64,000 bases of DNA from Labedella populi (GCF_004078655.1 NZ_RZNC01000003.1:186001-250000), one strand, 5' to 3'; shown: positions 43,957 to 54,523, counted from the first letter of the stretch. Numbers and translations: made by a program. Notes: generated from the letters alone by a model not told the origin.

Positions 43957-44933
43957 CCGAAGACCAGCACGACGACACCGTGTCCGAGCACGACGGGCCG
44001 TCCGAGCACGACGGCGACGCGACGACGGATGCGACGGAGGGGCGGAACGCGTACCGGGCGGGGTTCGTGTCGTTCGTCGGACGACCGAACGTCGGCAAGT
44101 CGACGCTCACCAATGCGCTCGTCGGTGAGAAGGTCGCGATCACGAGCTCGAAGCCGCAGACCACACGACGGGCCATCCGCGGCATCGTCCACCGCCCGGA
44201 CGGGCAGATCGTCATCGTCGACACCCCCGGGATCCATCGGCCGCGGACACTGCTCGGTCAACGTCTCAACGATCTCGTCGAATCGACACTCGGTGACGTC
44301 GACGTCATCGGGCTGTGCATCCCCGCAGACGAGAAGATCGGCCCGGGGGACCGGTTCATCAACGAGCAACTGGACCGCTACGGGCGGGCGAAGAAGATCG
44401 CGATCGTCACGAAGATCGACGACGTGCCGAAGGACCGTGTCGGCGATCAGCTCATCGCCGTCTCGCAACTGCGCGAGTGGGACTCCATCGTGCCCGTGTC
44501 CTCGACCGAGGGGATCCAGCTCGACGTGTTGAGCAGCGAGATCCTCGCCCTGCTGCCGGTCTCGGTCGCGCTGTATCCCGACGAGGCCGTCACCGAGGAG
44601 TCGCTCGAGGACCGGGTCGCCGAACTCGTGCGGGAAGCAGCGCTCGAGGGCGTCACCGACGAGCTCCCGCACTCCCTCGCGGTCACGATCGACGACATCC
44701 AGCGGCGGGAGGACAAGGACCTCGTCGAGATCTACGCGAACGTCTTCGTCGAGCGCGACAGCCAGAAGGCGATCATCATCGGGAAGGGCGGCTCCCGGCT
44801 GCGCGACGTCGGGATCCGGGCGCGGGCCGAGATCGAGCCACTCGTCGGATCACCCGTCTTCCTCTCGCTGCGCGTCAAAGTCGCGAAGGAGTGGCAGCGC
44901 GACCCGAAGCAGTTGCGGCGCCTCGGCTTCTGA
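43953..44933 (+). CDS. era: GTPase Era
   Basis: Era binds 16S rRNA and assists 30S maturation. The 326-residue protein has GRPNVGKSTL (G1), TTRRAI (G2), DTPGIHRP (G3), TKIDDV (G4) and SSTEG (G5), plus the C-terminal KH domain QKAIIIGKGGSRLRDVG. An acidic N-terminal extension of about 25 residues (EHDGPSEHDGDATTDA) precedes the GTPase fold. The ATG at 43953 overlaps the CBS gene stop. It ends the HIT-to-era operon. Confidence 0.96.
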   Translation: MTEDQHDDTVSEHDGPSEHDGDATTDATEGRNAYRAGFVSFVGRPNVGKSTLTNALVGEKVAITSSKPQTTRRAIRGIVHRPDGQIVIVDTPGIHRPRTLLGQRLNDLVESTLGDVDVIGLCIPADEKIGPGDRFINEQLDRYGRAKKIAIVTKIDDVPKDRVGDQLIAVSQLREWDSIVPVSSTEGIQLDVLSSEILALLPVSVALYPDEAVTEESLEDRVAELVREAALEGVTDELPHSLAVTIDDIQRREDKDLVEIYANVFVERDSQKAIIIGKGGSRLRDVGIRARAEIEPLVGSPVFLSLRVKVAKEWQRDPKQLRRLGF

Positions 44934-44949
44934 GCCCGTCTGCCCGTCA

Positions 44950-44997
44950 GCCCGTCAGCCCGGAGGATGATCTTCGTCGCCCGTCCGGCTGACGGGC
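44950..44997 (+). terminator. Hairpin after era with tandem octamers
   Basis: Arms GCCCGTCAGCC (44950-44960) and GGCTGACGGGC (44987-44997) lie 16 bases after the era stop, with a 26-base loop. The left arm is built from near-identical CCCGTCAG octamers. The long loop weakens it as a classical terminator. Confidence 0.4.
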
Positions 44998-45031
44998 GGC
45001 GAGACCGAGAGATGAGCGACGCCCGTCACGT

Positions 45032-45037
45032 TAGCGT
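45032..45037 (+). promoter_or_regulatory. -10 hexamer of a leaderless promoter for the kinase gene
   Basis: TAGCGT followed by GGAGTG and the ATG at 45044. This spacing selects 45044 over the adjacent GTG at 45041. Confidence 0.65.
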
Positions 45038-45043
45038 GGAGTG

Positions 45044-46246
45044 ATGACTCGGGACCTCACGCGTACGCAACTCGTCGTCGACGGCGTCGTGGCGATCGTC
45101 GTCGGTGTGCTCTTCCTCCCGTTCGTCATGCTCTCGCCGATCCCCGGCGTGAGCGCCGTCGTCGTCATCCTGCTCGCCGCCGGTCTCGCCGTGCGGAGGT
45201 ATTCCCCCGCCTCGGCTCTGTCCATCGCGTGGTTCGCGGTCGCCATCCAGCTCTCGGGCCAGCAGCCGGCCAACGTCTACGACGCCATGATCCTCGGCGT
45301 CCTCTACGCGGTGGGGCGTTACGGCGACGGCTGGGTCCGCTGGTACGGCCTCGTCTCGGCGATCGGCGGAGGCGTCATCGCCTCCGTCTACACGGTCGCT
45401 CAGGTGTACGGCGGCGGAACGATCATCTCCATGGTCGAGCCGGCGAACCTGTCGGTGGCGATCTTCAGCATCGTGACCGCATCGGCGGCGGCGATCTTCG
45501 TCCTCACGATCGCGTGGGGTCTCGGAGTCCTCATGCGCCAGTCGGCGGCGACCCGCGCCTCGCGGGCCGAGCAGTTCCGCCTGGAGCAGGAGAGACGGCT
45601 CGCCGAGCGGACGATCGTCGTCGAGCAGGAACGGAACCGGATCGCTCGCGACATGCACGACGTCGTCGCGCACTCCCTCGCCGTCGTCATCGCCCAGGCC
45701 GACGGGGCGCGATACGCGATGGCCACGGCCCCGCAGGTCGGGGAGGCGGCGCTCGAGACGATCTCCGAGACCGCGAGGGCTGCGCTCGTCGACGTCCGCG
45801 TCCTCCTCGCGGAGTTGCGGCACAGCCAGTCGGGTGGACCGCAACCGATGATCGGCGACCTCGACCGGCTCGTCGAGCAGATGCGGGCGGCAGGACTGGA
45901 CATCCGCTTCGAGGAGAGCGGGGAGGCGCGGCCGATGCCGGCGAGCCACCAGATCGCCGTCTACCGCATCGCTCAGGAGTCGCTCACGAACGCGCTCCGA
46001 CACGGCGACCGGTCACGACCCGTGTCCGTGAGCGTCATCTGGGTGCCCCACGGCGTCGTCGTCCGCGTCCAGAACGAGGTGCTCCCCGGCCCGGTCTCGT
46101 CGTCCCCCGGGCACGGCATCGCCGGGATGCGCGAGCGAGCCGAGCTCACCGGGGGCCGCCTCGTCGCCGAGACGATCGGCGACGAGGCGTTCCGCGTCGA
46201 AGCCCTCATCCCGTTCCCGCAACCCCTCAGAGAGGCCAACGCATGA
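45044..46246 (+). CDS. Sensor histidine kinase (HisKA_3 type)
   Basis: This 400-residue kinase has about four to five N-terminal membrane helices (residues 1-165) with little extracellular sequence, then a coiled segment and the HisKA_3 box RDMHDVVAHSLAVVIAQAD (His205 by my count). The ATPase domain follows with ESLTNALRHG and GHGIAGMRERAELTGGRL. The layout resembles DesK/LiaS-type kinases that respond to membrane stress. The start is ATG 45044 by promoter spacing. The stop overlaps the response regulator (ATGA). Confidence 0.93.
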   Translation: MTRDLTRTQLVVDGVVAIVVGVLFLPFVMLSPIPGVSAVVVILLAAGLAVRRYSPASALSIAWFAVAIQLSGQQPANVYDAMILGVLYAVGRYGDGWVRWYGLVSAIGGGVIASVYTVAQVYGGGTIISMVEPANLSVAIFSIVTASAAAIFVLTIAWGLGVLMRQSAATRASRAEQFRLEQERRLAERTIVVEQERNRIARDMHDVVAHSLAVVIAQADGARYAMATAPQVGEAALETISETARAALVDVRVLLAELRHSQSGGPQPMIGDLDRLVEQMRAAGLDIRFEESGEARPMPASHQIAVYRIAQESLTNALRHGDRSRPVSVSVIWVPHGVVVRVQNEVLPGPVSSSPGHGIAGMRERAELTGGRLVAETIGDEAFRVEALIPFPQPLREANA

Positions 46247-46935
46247 CCGACGCCCCGATCTCCGTCCTCCTCGTCGACGACCAGTCGCTCTTCCGGGCGG
46301 GCATCCGCATGCTCGTCGACTCCCAGCCGGACCTGACGATCGTCGCCGAGGCGGAGGACGGTGCCGTGGGGGTCGCGCGGGCCGTCGACCTGCGACCCGA
46401 CGTCGTACTCATGGACGTTCGGATGCCCGTGATGGACGGCATCGAAGCCACGAGCGCCATCCTCGAACGCTTCGACGCCGCAGGCGTTCCCGCGCCCCGG
46501 ATCATCGTCCTCACCACGTTCGATCTCGACGAAGCCGCCGCGACGGCACTCCGACGCGGAGCGAGCGGATTCCTTCTCAAGGACACCCATCCGGAATTCC
46601 TCCTCGCCGCCATCCGCACGGTGTACGCCGGGAACGCCGTCATCGCGCCGAGCGCGACCGTCGAACTCTTCCGACACGTCGGGGGAGGGACGACGTCCCC
46701 GGTGCCTCCGGAATTCTCGACACTCACGTCGCGCGAGCACGACATCTTCCTCTTCGCCGCGGCCGGGCTCAGTAACGCGGAGATCGCCGCGCAGGAGTTC
46801 GTGAGCGAAGCCACCGTCAAGACCCACATCTCGCGCGTGCTCGCGAAGCTCGGTCTGCGCGACCGCGTCCAGCTCGTGATCTACGCGTACGAGCACGGTC
46901 TCGTCGATCCGGGACGGCTTCATCCTCACGGATGA
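46243..46935 (+). CDS. NarL/LuxR-family response regulator
   Basis: This 230-residue regulator has the receiver domain (VLLVDDQSLFRAGI, phosphoacceptor Asp58 in VVLMDVRMPVMDG, FLLKDT) and a C-terminal LuxR-type helix-turn-helix (LTSREHDIFLFAAAGLSNAEIA...VSEATVKTHISRVLAKLGL). The start overlaps the kinase stop, so the two are coupled. The ABC transporter 58 bases downstream is a plausible target. Confidence 0.95.
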   Translation: MTDAPISVLLVDDQSLFRAGIRMLVDSQPDLTIVAEAEDGAVGVARAVDLRPDVVLMDVRMPVMDGIEATSAILERFDAAGVPAPRIIVLTTFDLDEAAATALRRGASGFLLKDTHPEFLLAAIRTVYAGNAVIAPSATVELFRHVGGGTTSPVPPEFSTLTSREHDIFLFAAAGLSNAEIAAQEFVSEATVKTHISRVLAKLGLRDRVQLVIYAYEHGLVDPGRLHPHG

Positions 46936-46981
46936 CGGCTGATCAGACCGGGTGCCGACGCGCCCGACCGGTGCCGCTTCC

Positions 46982-46987
46982 TAGCGT
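46982..46987 (+). promoter_or_regulatory. -10 hexamer of a leaderless promoter for the ABC transporter
   Basis: TAGCGT followed by GGAAGC and the ATG at 46994. The nine bases TAGCGTGGA are identical to those at the kinase promoter. Confidence 0.65.
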
Positions 46988-46993
46988 GGAAGC

Positions 46994-47755
46994 ATGACGA
47001 TCACCACAACAGAGATGGGCCTCGCGGCCCGCGTCGCCGGCGTCTCCCGGCGTTTCGGAGTCGGCCACGGAGCCGTCGTCGCGCTCGACGACGTCTCGGT
47101 CGGGATCCGGCGCGGCGAGTTCACCGCCATCATGGGGCCGAGCGGATCGGGCAAGTCCACCCTCATGCACATCATGGCCGGGCTCGACTCGAGTGACGGC
47201 GGCAACGTCTGGTTGGGCGACACCGACATCACCCGGCTTCCCGACCGTGAATTGACGCTCCTGCGGCGGCGCCGGATCGGCTTCGTCTTCCAATCGTTCA
47301 ACCTCGTCCCGACCCTCGACGCCCGCTCCAACATCCTCCTGCCCTTCGACCTCGACGGACGGAAGCCGAACGTCGACGAGAGCCGCTGGATCGAGTCCCT
47401 CGTCGACACCCTCGGAATCGCCGGTCGCCTCACGCACCGTCCGCACGAACTGAGCGGCGGCCAGCAGCAGCGCGTCGCCATCGCCCGGGCCCTCGCGACG
47501 CGACCGGACCTCGTCTTCGCTGACGAACCGACGGGCAATCTCGACTCGCGGAGCGGCCGAGAGGTCCTGACGCTCCTCACGGAGGCGTGCTCGCGCTTCG
47601 GTCAGTCGATCGCAATGGTCACGCACGATCCGATCGCCGCGTCATACGCGGACCGGATCCTTTTCCTCGCCGACGGCCGCATCGTCGACGAGCGCCCGCG
47701 CTCGACCCCCGAGGAGATCTCCGCCCTCATGCTCGCGATGGAGGCGACCCGATGA
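46994..47755 (+). CDS. ABC transporter ATP-binding protein (MacB/LolD type)
   Basis: This 253-residue ATPase has Walker [10 protein letters not shown] near residue 50, Q-loop [14 protein letters not shown], signature [16 protein letters not shown], Walker [14 protein letters not shown] and H-loop [14 protein letters not shown] is typical of MacB/BceA-like exporters. It pairs with the FtsX-type permease that overlaps its stop. Leaderless start at 46994. It probably exports or removes a membrane-active compound under control of the upstream two-component pair. Confidence 0.93.
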   Translation: MTITTTEMGLAARVAGVSRRFGVGHGAVVALDDVSVGIRRGEFTAIMGPSGSGKSTLMHIMAGLDSSDGGNVWLGDTDITRLPDRELTLLRRRRIGFVFQSFNLVPTLDARSNILLPFDLDGRKPNVDESRWIESLVDTLGIAGRLTHRPHELSGGQQQRVAIARALATRPDLVFADEPTGNLDSRSGREVLTLLTEACSRFGQSIAMVTHDPIAASYADRILFLADGRIVDERPRSTPEEISALMLAMEATR

Positions 47756-49143
47756 GGATGCGTTGGCGCGAATACCGGGCGACCCTCCTCGTGGCGGCCC
47801 TGTCTGCCGCGTTCGGTGCCCTCTTGCTGCAGGGCACTGTGCTGCTCACCGCCCTCGTCGCGGGCGACGCCATCGGCGAGAAGGAGTCGGTGCAGGTCGC
47901 GCTGTCCCTCGTCTCGGTCGTGTTCTTCGCGATCGCCGTGTACGTCGGCGGGATCGTGACCGCGAACACCGTCGGAACGGTCATCGCCGGGCGCACGCGG
48001 GACATCGCCCTCCTCCGGCTCGTCGGGGCCGACGCCCGTCGACTCCGGGCCGGTATCGCCCGCGACGGCATCCTCGTCGGGCTCGCGGGAGCGGCGATCG
48101 GGATCGTCGTCGGTATCGCCCTCATGGAGGCGCTCGTCCTGATCGGTCGCTCCTCCGGCGACCTGCCCGCCGACATCCCCGCCGTCGTGACCCCGATGCT
48201 GGTCGCCCCGCTCGTGGCCGTGACGGTCGTGACGTGGCTCTCCTCCTGGGTCGGCTCCCGTCGCATCCTCGCGGTGACGCCGCTCCAGGCGTCGGCCGCC
48301 GCGGTCGAGCCCGACGCCGAGACGATCCACTCGGCTGTCGGTCGACGCATCGCCGCGATCGTGCTCATCGTCACCGGCGCCCTGCTCCTCGGGGGTGGGG
48401 TCGTCATGGGTCTCGTTACGATGCTCGGAGTCCTCGTTGGCATGGTGGGGGGAATCCTGTCGTTCTCCGGCATCGTGCTCGCTGCACCCATCGTGATGCC
48501 GAGGGTGCTCCGGCTCGTCGGCAAGGCCATGGGATCGTCACCGACGGCGCGCCTCGCCGCAGAGAACGCCGTCCGGAATCCCGCGCGCAGTTCCCGCGCG
48601 ACGATCGGGCTCGTGATCGGCGTCACGCTCGTGACCATGTTCGCGGTCGCGACGTCGAGCTACTACGACATGATCCTCCGGGCGAGCGAGCAGTACCCCG
48701 AGGACTACGCCGGTGCCGACGAGACCCTCGCCGTCACGATCGGCGTGTTCTCCGTCCTCTTCGGTTTCAGTGCGGTCATCGCCGCCGTCGGGATGGTCAA
48801 CACGCTGTCACTGAGCGTCCTCCAGCGCCAGCGTGAGCTCGGTCTGCTGCGAGCGCTCGGATTCACGGCCGGTCAGGTCCGTCGAATGGTGCTCGCCGAG
48901 GCGGCACAGATGTCCGTCGCGTCGGTCCTGTTCGGTGTCGTCCTCGGCACCGTCTACGGCTGGTGCGGGGCCCAGGCCTTGCTCGGCTCGATGCTCGGTG
49001 GTGGTCTCGTCGCGCCGAGCCTGCCGTGGTTCGTGCTCGGCGGCGCCGTCGTCGCCGCCGCGATCCTCGCGGCGGCCTCCTCGGTGGCGCCCGCACGACG
49101 CGCGACGCGCGTCACTCCGGTCGCGGCACTCGCGGTCGACTGA
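47752..49143 (+). CDS. FtsX-like ABC transporter permease
   Basis: This 463-residue permease has two FtsX-like units. The N-terminal helix is followed by a predicted external segment and a three-helix core (FFAIAVYVGGIVTANTVG, RTRDIALLRLVGADA, LVGLAGAAIGIVVG); a second core lies at the C-terminus (FGFSAVIAAVGMVNTLSLSVLQRQRELGLLRALG). The external region between is short, unlike MacB with its large periplasmic domain. The ATG at 47752 overlaps the ATPase stop. Confidence 0.9.
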   Translation: MRMRWREYRATLLVAALSAAFGALLLQGTVLLTALVAGDAIGEKESVQVALSLVSVVFFAIAVYVGGIVTANTVGTVIAGRTRDIALLRLVGADARRLRAGIARDGILVGLAGAAIGIVVGIALMEALVLIGRSSGDLPADIPAVVTPMLVAPLVAVTVVTWLSSWVGSRRILAVTPLQASAAAVEPDAETIHSAVGRRIAAIVLIVTGALLLGGGVVMGLVTMLGVLVGMVGGILSFSGIVLAAPIVMPRVLRLVGKAMGSSPTARLAAENAVRNPARSSRATIGLVIGVTLVTMFAVATSSYYDMILRASEQYPEDYAGADETLAVTIGVFSVLFGFSAVIAAVGMVNTLSLSVLQRQRELGLLRALGFTAGQVRRMVLAEAAQMSVASVLFGVVLGTVYGWCGAQALLGSMLGGGLVAPSLPWFVLGGAVVAAAILAAASSVAPARRATRVTPVAALAVD

Positions 49144-49162
49144 CCATCGGACAGCTGGCGCG

Positions 49163-49201
49163 AGCACGGTGCGACCTGGAACGTCCCGGTCGCACCGTGC
49201 T
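49163..49201. repeat. 14-bp inverted repeat abutting the leu leader promoter
   Basis: AGCACGGTGCGACC (49163-49176) and GGTCGCACCGTGCT (49188-49201) are perfectly complementary. The last T is the first base of the TAGCCT -10, and the expected -35 falls in the loop. It could be a terminator for the ABC operon or an operator for the leader promoter. Confidence 0.65.
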
Positions 49202-49206
49202 AGCCT
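49201..49206 (+). promoter_or_regulatory. -10 hexamer of a leaderless promoter for the leu leader
   Basis: TAGCCT, six bases, then the GTG of the leader ORF at 49213. Confidence 0.7.
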
Positions 49207-49212
49207 GACGTC

Positions 49213-49257
49213 GTGCTGTTCGGTTCGCTCCTCCTTAGCTGCCGCGACGAGGCTTAG
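49213..49257 (+). CDS. Leucine-rich leader peptide of leuA
   Basis: A 14-codon ORF, GTG then Leu-Phe-Gly-Ser-Leu-Leu-Leu-Ser-Cys-Arg-Asp-Glu-Ala-stop, lies 62 bases before leuA. Four of its codons are leucine (CTG, CTC, CTC, CTT), and the hairpin downstream begins within its coding sequence. This is the arrangement of a ribosome-mediated attenuator, in which slow translation at leucine codons during leucine shortage alters RNA folding. Initiation is leaderless by promoter spacing. Leader-peptide control of leuA has been described in actinobacteria by comparative work; here it is inferred. Confidence 0.75.
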   Translation: MLFGSLLLSCRDEA

Positions 49258-49277
49258 CCGCTTTCTCCTCGTCGCGG
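49242..49277 (+). promoter_or_regulatory. Attenuator-like hairpin in the leuA leader
   Basis: CCGCGACGAGG (49242-49252) and CCTCGTCGCGG (49267-49277) form an 11-bp perfect stem with a 14-nt loop that contains the leader stop codon. A ribosome stalled on the Leu codons (49228-49236) would leave the left arm free; one reaching the stop would cover it. No T-run follows, so the outcome could be transcriptional or translational. Confidence 0.65.
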
Positions 49278-49298
49278 AGTCCGTCGTGACCTACGTAG

Positions 49299-51080
<1,782 letters not shown>

Positions 51081-51093
51081 GCAGCGGCTCCGC

Positions 51094-51124
51094 GGCGCCG
51101 CCCCCGAGTTCCGGGGGCGGCGCC
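51094..51124 (+). terminator. Terminator hairpin after leuA
   Basis: Thirteen-base arms GGCGCCGCCCCCG and CGGGGGCGGCGCC with a 5-nt loop start 14 bases after the leuA stop. The stem is very GC-rich; the tail has few Ts, as is common in such genomes. Confidence 0.8.
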
Positions 51125-51157
51125 GTCGTATCAGGGCGACTTCAGGACGCACCTCCT

Positions 51158-51179
51158 GTTCATGTCCGGTTCTCCACCG
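51158..51179 (+). promoter_or_regulatory. Candidate PHO box upstream of phoX
   Basis: Two adjacent 11-nt units, GTTCATGTCCG and GTTCTCCACCG, have the direct-repeat spacing of actinobacterial PhoP boxes (consensus GTTCACC). They lie about 80-100 bases before the phoX start. The match is partial. Confidence 0.4.
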
Positions 51180-51258
51180 GGACACGTGGGGGTGACGCGA
51201 CGTTCGACGTGACCTGTTTGAGTGGGGCAGCATTCATCCCCTGACGGAAAGCCGGGTC

Positions 51259-53634
51259 ATGACCACGTCGCAGCGCCGCATCGAACTCCTCCCCATGGCC
51301 GGACACGTGAAGGGCAAGCGCAGCGCGGTGACGTGTGCGCTCAAGTGCTCCAACGCGTGCGCAGCCGGGGTCTGCAACACCTCGTCGAACGGCTACTTCC
51401 GTGACATCGTGAGCGCGCAGATGTCGCGCCGCACGGCCCTCGGTCTCGGCCTCGCGGGTGTCGTCACCGTAGCCGCCGGCTCCTTCGGGGTCACACGCAC
51501 CTCTCCGGCCGTCGCCGCCGCAGGCGGGCCCTTCGGCGCGGCCGTGCCGTCGGCCCTCGCCTTCACCCCGATCGCGCCCGTGCCCGCCACCGCGGACGAG
51601 TTCATCGTTCCGGAGGGCTTCTCGTGGCAGCCCATCATCCGGTGGGGCGACCCCCTCTTCACCGACAGTGCCGCGTTCGACATCGGGAACCAGACTGCGG
51701 AGTCGCAGGCCGGCCAGTTCGGCTACAACAACGATTACACCGACATCGTCGAGATCCCGGGTTCGAACCGCCTGCGTGCCCTGCTCTTCGCCAACCACGA
51801 GTACACGAACGAGAACATCATGTTCTCGGAGGACGAGATCGCGAACGATCCGGCGCGGGTCCGTGCAGTCGGACGCGCCGCCCACGGTCTCACGGTCGTC
51901 GAGCTCGAGCGGACCGCGGTGGACCGCCCCTGGAGCTATGTGCGCGGGGCCGAGCACAACCGCCGTTTCCTCATCGACACGCCGTACCGCATGACGGGAG
52001 CCGCCGCTGGGTCGGCGCTCCTCACCACGGTCGCCGACCCCACGGGTCGCTCCGTGCTCGGCACCCTCGGCAACTGCGCGGGCGGGACGACACCGTGGGG
52101 AACGATCCTCTCGGGCGAGGAGAACTTCAACGGCTACTTCCGTTCGACCGGGACGAGCGCGACCGACAAGCGGTACGGTCTCACCGATGCAGCGACGACG
52201 CGCCAGTGGGAGCTCGACGACGCCCGCTTCGACGCACGCACCCCCGGTTACGAGAACGAGGTGAACCGCTTCGGCTGGATCGTCGAGGTCGACCCGTTCG
52301 ACCCCGACTCGACTCCGGTCAAGCACACGGCGCTCGGCCGGCTCAAGCACGAGGGCGCCAACGTCTCGATCGCGGCGAACGGCAAGGTCGTCGCCTACAC
52401 GGGTGACGACGAGCGCTTCGACTACCTCTACAAGTTCGTCTCGAAGAAGTCGTACATCGAGGGCGACCGCGCCCACAACAAGACGCTCCTCGAGGAGGGC
52501 GACCTCTTCGTCGCCCGCTTCGCCGGGGACTCGCCGGCGTCCGAGATCACCGGCACCGGCGCGGTCCCCTCCGACGGCTCGTTCGACGGCACGGGGGAGT
52601 GGATCCCGCTCGTGGTCGCCGGCGCCTCCGCCATCCCCGGGATGACCGTCGAGGAGGTTCTCGTCTACACGCGAGTCGCCGCCGACCTCGCGGGGGCCAC
52701 GAAGATGGACCGCTGCGAGGACGTGGAGCCGAACCCGATCACGGGAAAGGTCTATGTCGCGTGCACGAACAACTCGAACCGCGGCAACCCCGGCACGGAG
52801 GGCCCGACGGAGGTCAACCCGCGCGCGCAGAACCGCGACGGTCACATCGTGGAGATCACCGAGGCGGGCGGCGACCAGACGGCGACGACCTTCACGTGGA
52901 ACCTCCTGATGCTCTGCGGCGACTACACGCAAGGCGATGTCGTCTACTTCTCCGGCTTCCCGAAAGAGCAGGTCTCGCCGATCTCGTGCCCCGACAACCT
53001 CGCCTTCGACTCCGTCGGCAACCTCTGGATCTCGACCGACGGCGCCCCCTCCGGCATCGGCTACAACGACGGCCTCTTCAAGGTGTCCCTTGAGGGCGCG
53101 GACCGCGGCAACGTCGAGCAGTTCCTCTCCGTGCCGCGCGAGGCGGAGACGTGCGGGCCGATCATCCGTGACCTCGATCAGCACGTGTTCGTCTCCGTCC
53201 AGCACCCCGGCGAGGACGGCTCCCTCGAGGAGCCGACCTCCTACTTCCCGGACTACGCCCGACCGGCAGCGCGGCTCGTCGGAGCCGTCGCGGCGCCGCG
53301 CCCCTCCGTCGTCCAGGTACTCCCGACGGTCCAACTCGAGGAGCCGACACCCACTCCGACTCCGACTCCGACACCCACGGCGACCCCAGCGCCCACCGCT
53401 TCGCCGACCGCCGGCCCGACGCTTCCCACACCGAGCCCGAGCGGCCCCGCCGGCCCGGCTACGGGGACAGGAGCCGGAACCGGTAACGGTGGCGGACTCG
53501 CCGCGACCGGTGCCGAGACCGGCGGCATCATCGCCGCGGCCGCCGCCCTCCTGGCCACGGGAGCCGCGGCCATCGGGCTCCGCGCCCGCCGCACGGGAAA
53601 GCCCGAAGCGACCGAGGAGCCGACCGAGGGCTGA
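51259..53634 (+). CDS. phoX: PhoX-family alkaline phosphatase with TAT signal and C-terminal sorting motif
   Basis: PhoX (DUF839) is a secreted Ca2+/Fe3+-dependent phosphomonoesterase induced by phosphate starvation. The 791-residue protein has a Cys-rich prefix (TCALKCSNACAAGVC, Cys26/30/34/39), a twin-arginine signal (SRRTALGLGLAG, Arg57-58), then the beta-propeller domain with YTNENIMF, CAGGTTPWGTILSGEEN and CEDVEPNPITGKVYVACTNN. A Pro-Thr-rich spacer follows (PTPTPTPTPTATPAPTAS), then LAATG (about 747), a hydrophobic helix and an Arg-rich end, which looks like a class E sortase signal. The wall-anchored design is unusual for PhoX. The ATG at 51259 has GGAAAG upstream. Confidence 0.9.
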   Translation: MTTSQRRIELLPMAGHVKGKRSAVTCALKCSNACAAGVCNTSSNGYFRDIVSAQMSRRTALGLGLAGVVTVAAGSFGVTRTSPAVAAAGGPFGAAVPSALAFTPIAPVPATADEFIVPEGFSWQPIIRWGDPLFTDSAAFDIGNQTAESQAGQFGYNNDYTDIVEIPGSNRLRALLFANHEYTNENIMFSEDEIANDPARVRAVGRAAHGLTVVELERTAVDRPWSYVRGAEHNRRFLIDTPYRMTGAAAGSALLTTVADPTGRSVLGTLGNCAGGTTPWGTILSGEENFNGYFRSTGTSATDKRYGLTDAATTRQWELDDARFDARTPGYENEVNRFGWIVEVDPFDPDSTPVKHTALGRLKHEGANVSIAANGKVVAYTGDDERFDYLYKFVSKKSYIEGDRAHNKTLLEEGDLFVARFAGDSPASEITGTGAVPSDGSFDGTGEWIPLVVAGASAIPGMTVEEVLVYTRVAADLAGATKMDRCEDVEPNPITGKVYVACTNNSNRGNPGTEGPTEVNPRAQNRDGHIVEITEAGGDQTATTFTWNLLMLCGDYTQGDVVYFSGFPKEQVSPISCPDNLAFDSVGNLWISTDGAPSGIGYNDGLFKVSLEGADRGNVEQFLSVPREAETCGPIIRDLDQHVFVSVQHPGEDGSLEEPTSYFPDYARPAARLVGAVAAPRPSVVQVLPTVQLEEPTPTPTPTPTPTATPAPTASPTAGPTLPTPSPSGPAGPATGTGAGTGNGGGLAATGAETGGIIAAAAALLATGAAAIGLRARRTGKPEATEEPTEG

Positions 53635-53863
53635 GCCCGGTCCTCTCCCGCTCTCGAGCGGCCGGAGCACCGTGTCACCGCGGACGTCGGGCGCGGCGGA
53701 GCGAGGCTCTATCCGCCGCTCGCCATAAGCGAGGAGACCCGTCGCGTTCGCCTCGAATGCCGTCCGCATCCGGTCATGGCTCCCCTCGTCGCGACTCGGC
53801 GCCGCTCGTGTGTGGCGGACCTGACGGTCGCCGCCTCGTCGCTGACGCTCATCGTCCCGCGCG

Positions 53864-54523
53864 TCAGCGACGGCGACGCCAGGAACGCCAGCCCGCAAGC
53901 GCCCTCTGCTCGGGCAGACTCCACCCGAAGCTGATCGCGAGCACCCGGATGAGTGTCGTCACGACGACGCACGCGATGGCCGCGGCTCCGATGTCGAGTC
54001 CCAGCGTCGCAGCCACGACGAGCGTGGTCGTGCCCGCGGCCGCCGCAATGGCGTAGAGCGACCCGACGTGCATGAGGGCGACGGGCAGGTTGAGCATGAT
54101 GTCGCGCACGACGCTGCCGCCGACCGCCGAGACGACGCCGACGAAGATGGCGGGGACCTCCGGTAGCCCCATGGCGAGGGCCTTCGACGACCCGATCGCC
54201 CCGAACAGCCCGATGGTGAGGGCGTCGAGACCGATGATGACGGGACCGAGCCGGGAGAAGACGCGGAGCAGCAGCATGCCGAGAAGCGCGGCCGCCGTCG
54301 CGACGAGGAGGTATCCGTTCGACTGCAGAGCGGCGGGCGGCAGCCCGAGCAGGATGTCTCGGCCGAAACCACCACCGAGACCCACGACGATCCCGATGAT
54401 CCCCACTCCGAGCAGGTCGAGCCGGTTGTCGGTGAAGCGCGCAGCGAACATCGCCCCTTGCACGCCTCCGACGGCCACGGCCGCGAGATCGATCCAGAGG
54501 GGAATGCTGAAGAGGGGCGACAC
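53864..54523 (-). CDS. TRIC cation channel family protein (UPF0126/YadS)
   Basis: This 219-residue membrane protein has two repeats of three helices with the family glycine motifs [22 protein letters not shown] and [19 protein letters not shown]. Prokaryotic TRIC proteins are trimeric monovalent cation channels. I take GTG 54523 ([12 protein letters not shown]); the frame extends upstream into basic sequence that I reject. GACGAT lies six bases before that GTG. It is divergent from recO with 104 bases between. The 229-base gap before it (53635-53863) shows only a small CCGCT-CTCG-AGCGG hairpin. Confidence 0.9.
   Translation of the reverse strand: MSPLFSIPLWIDLAAVAVGGVQGAMFAARFTDNRLDLLGVGIIGIVVGLGGGFGRDILLGLPPAALQSNGYLLVATAAALLGMLLLRVFSRLGPVIIGLDALTIGLFGAIGSSKALAMGLPEVPAIFVGVVSAVGGSVVRDIMLNLPVALMHVGSLYAIAAAAGTTTLVVAATLGLDIGAAAIACVVVTTLIRVLAISFGWSLPEQRALAGWRSWRRRR

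Noticed and set aside
53635-53863. Small frames between phoX and the TRIC gene
   Set aside because: No start signals or conserved-looking sequence; only a weak CCGCT/AGCGG hairpin is visible.
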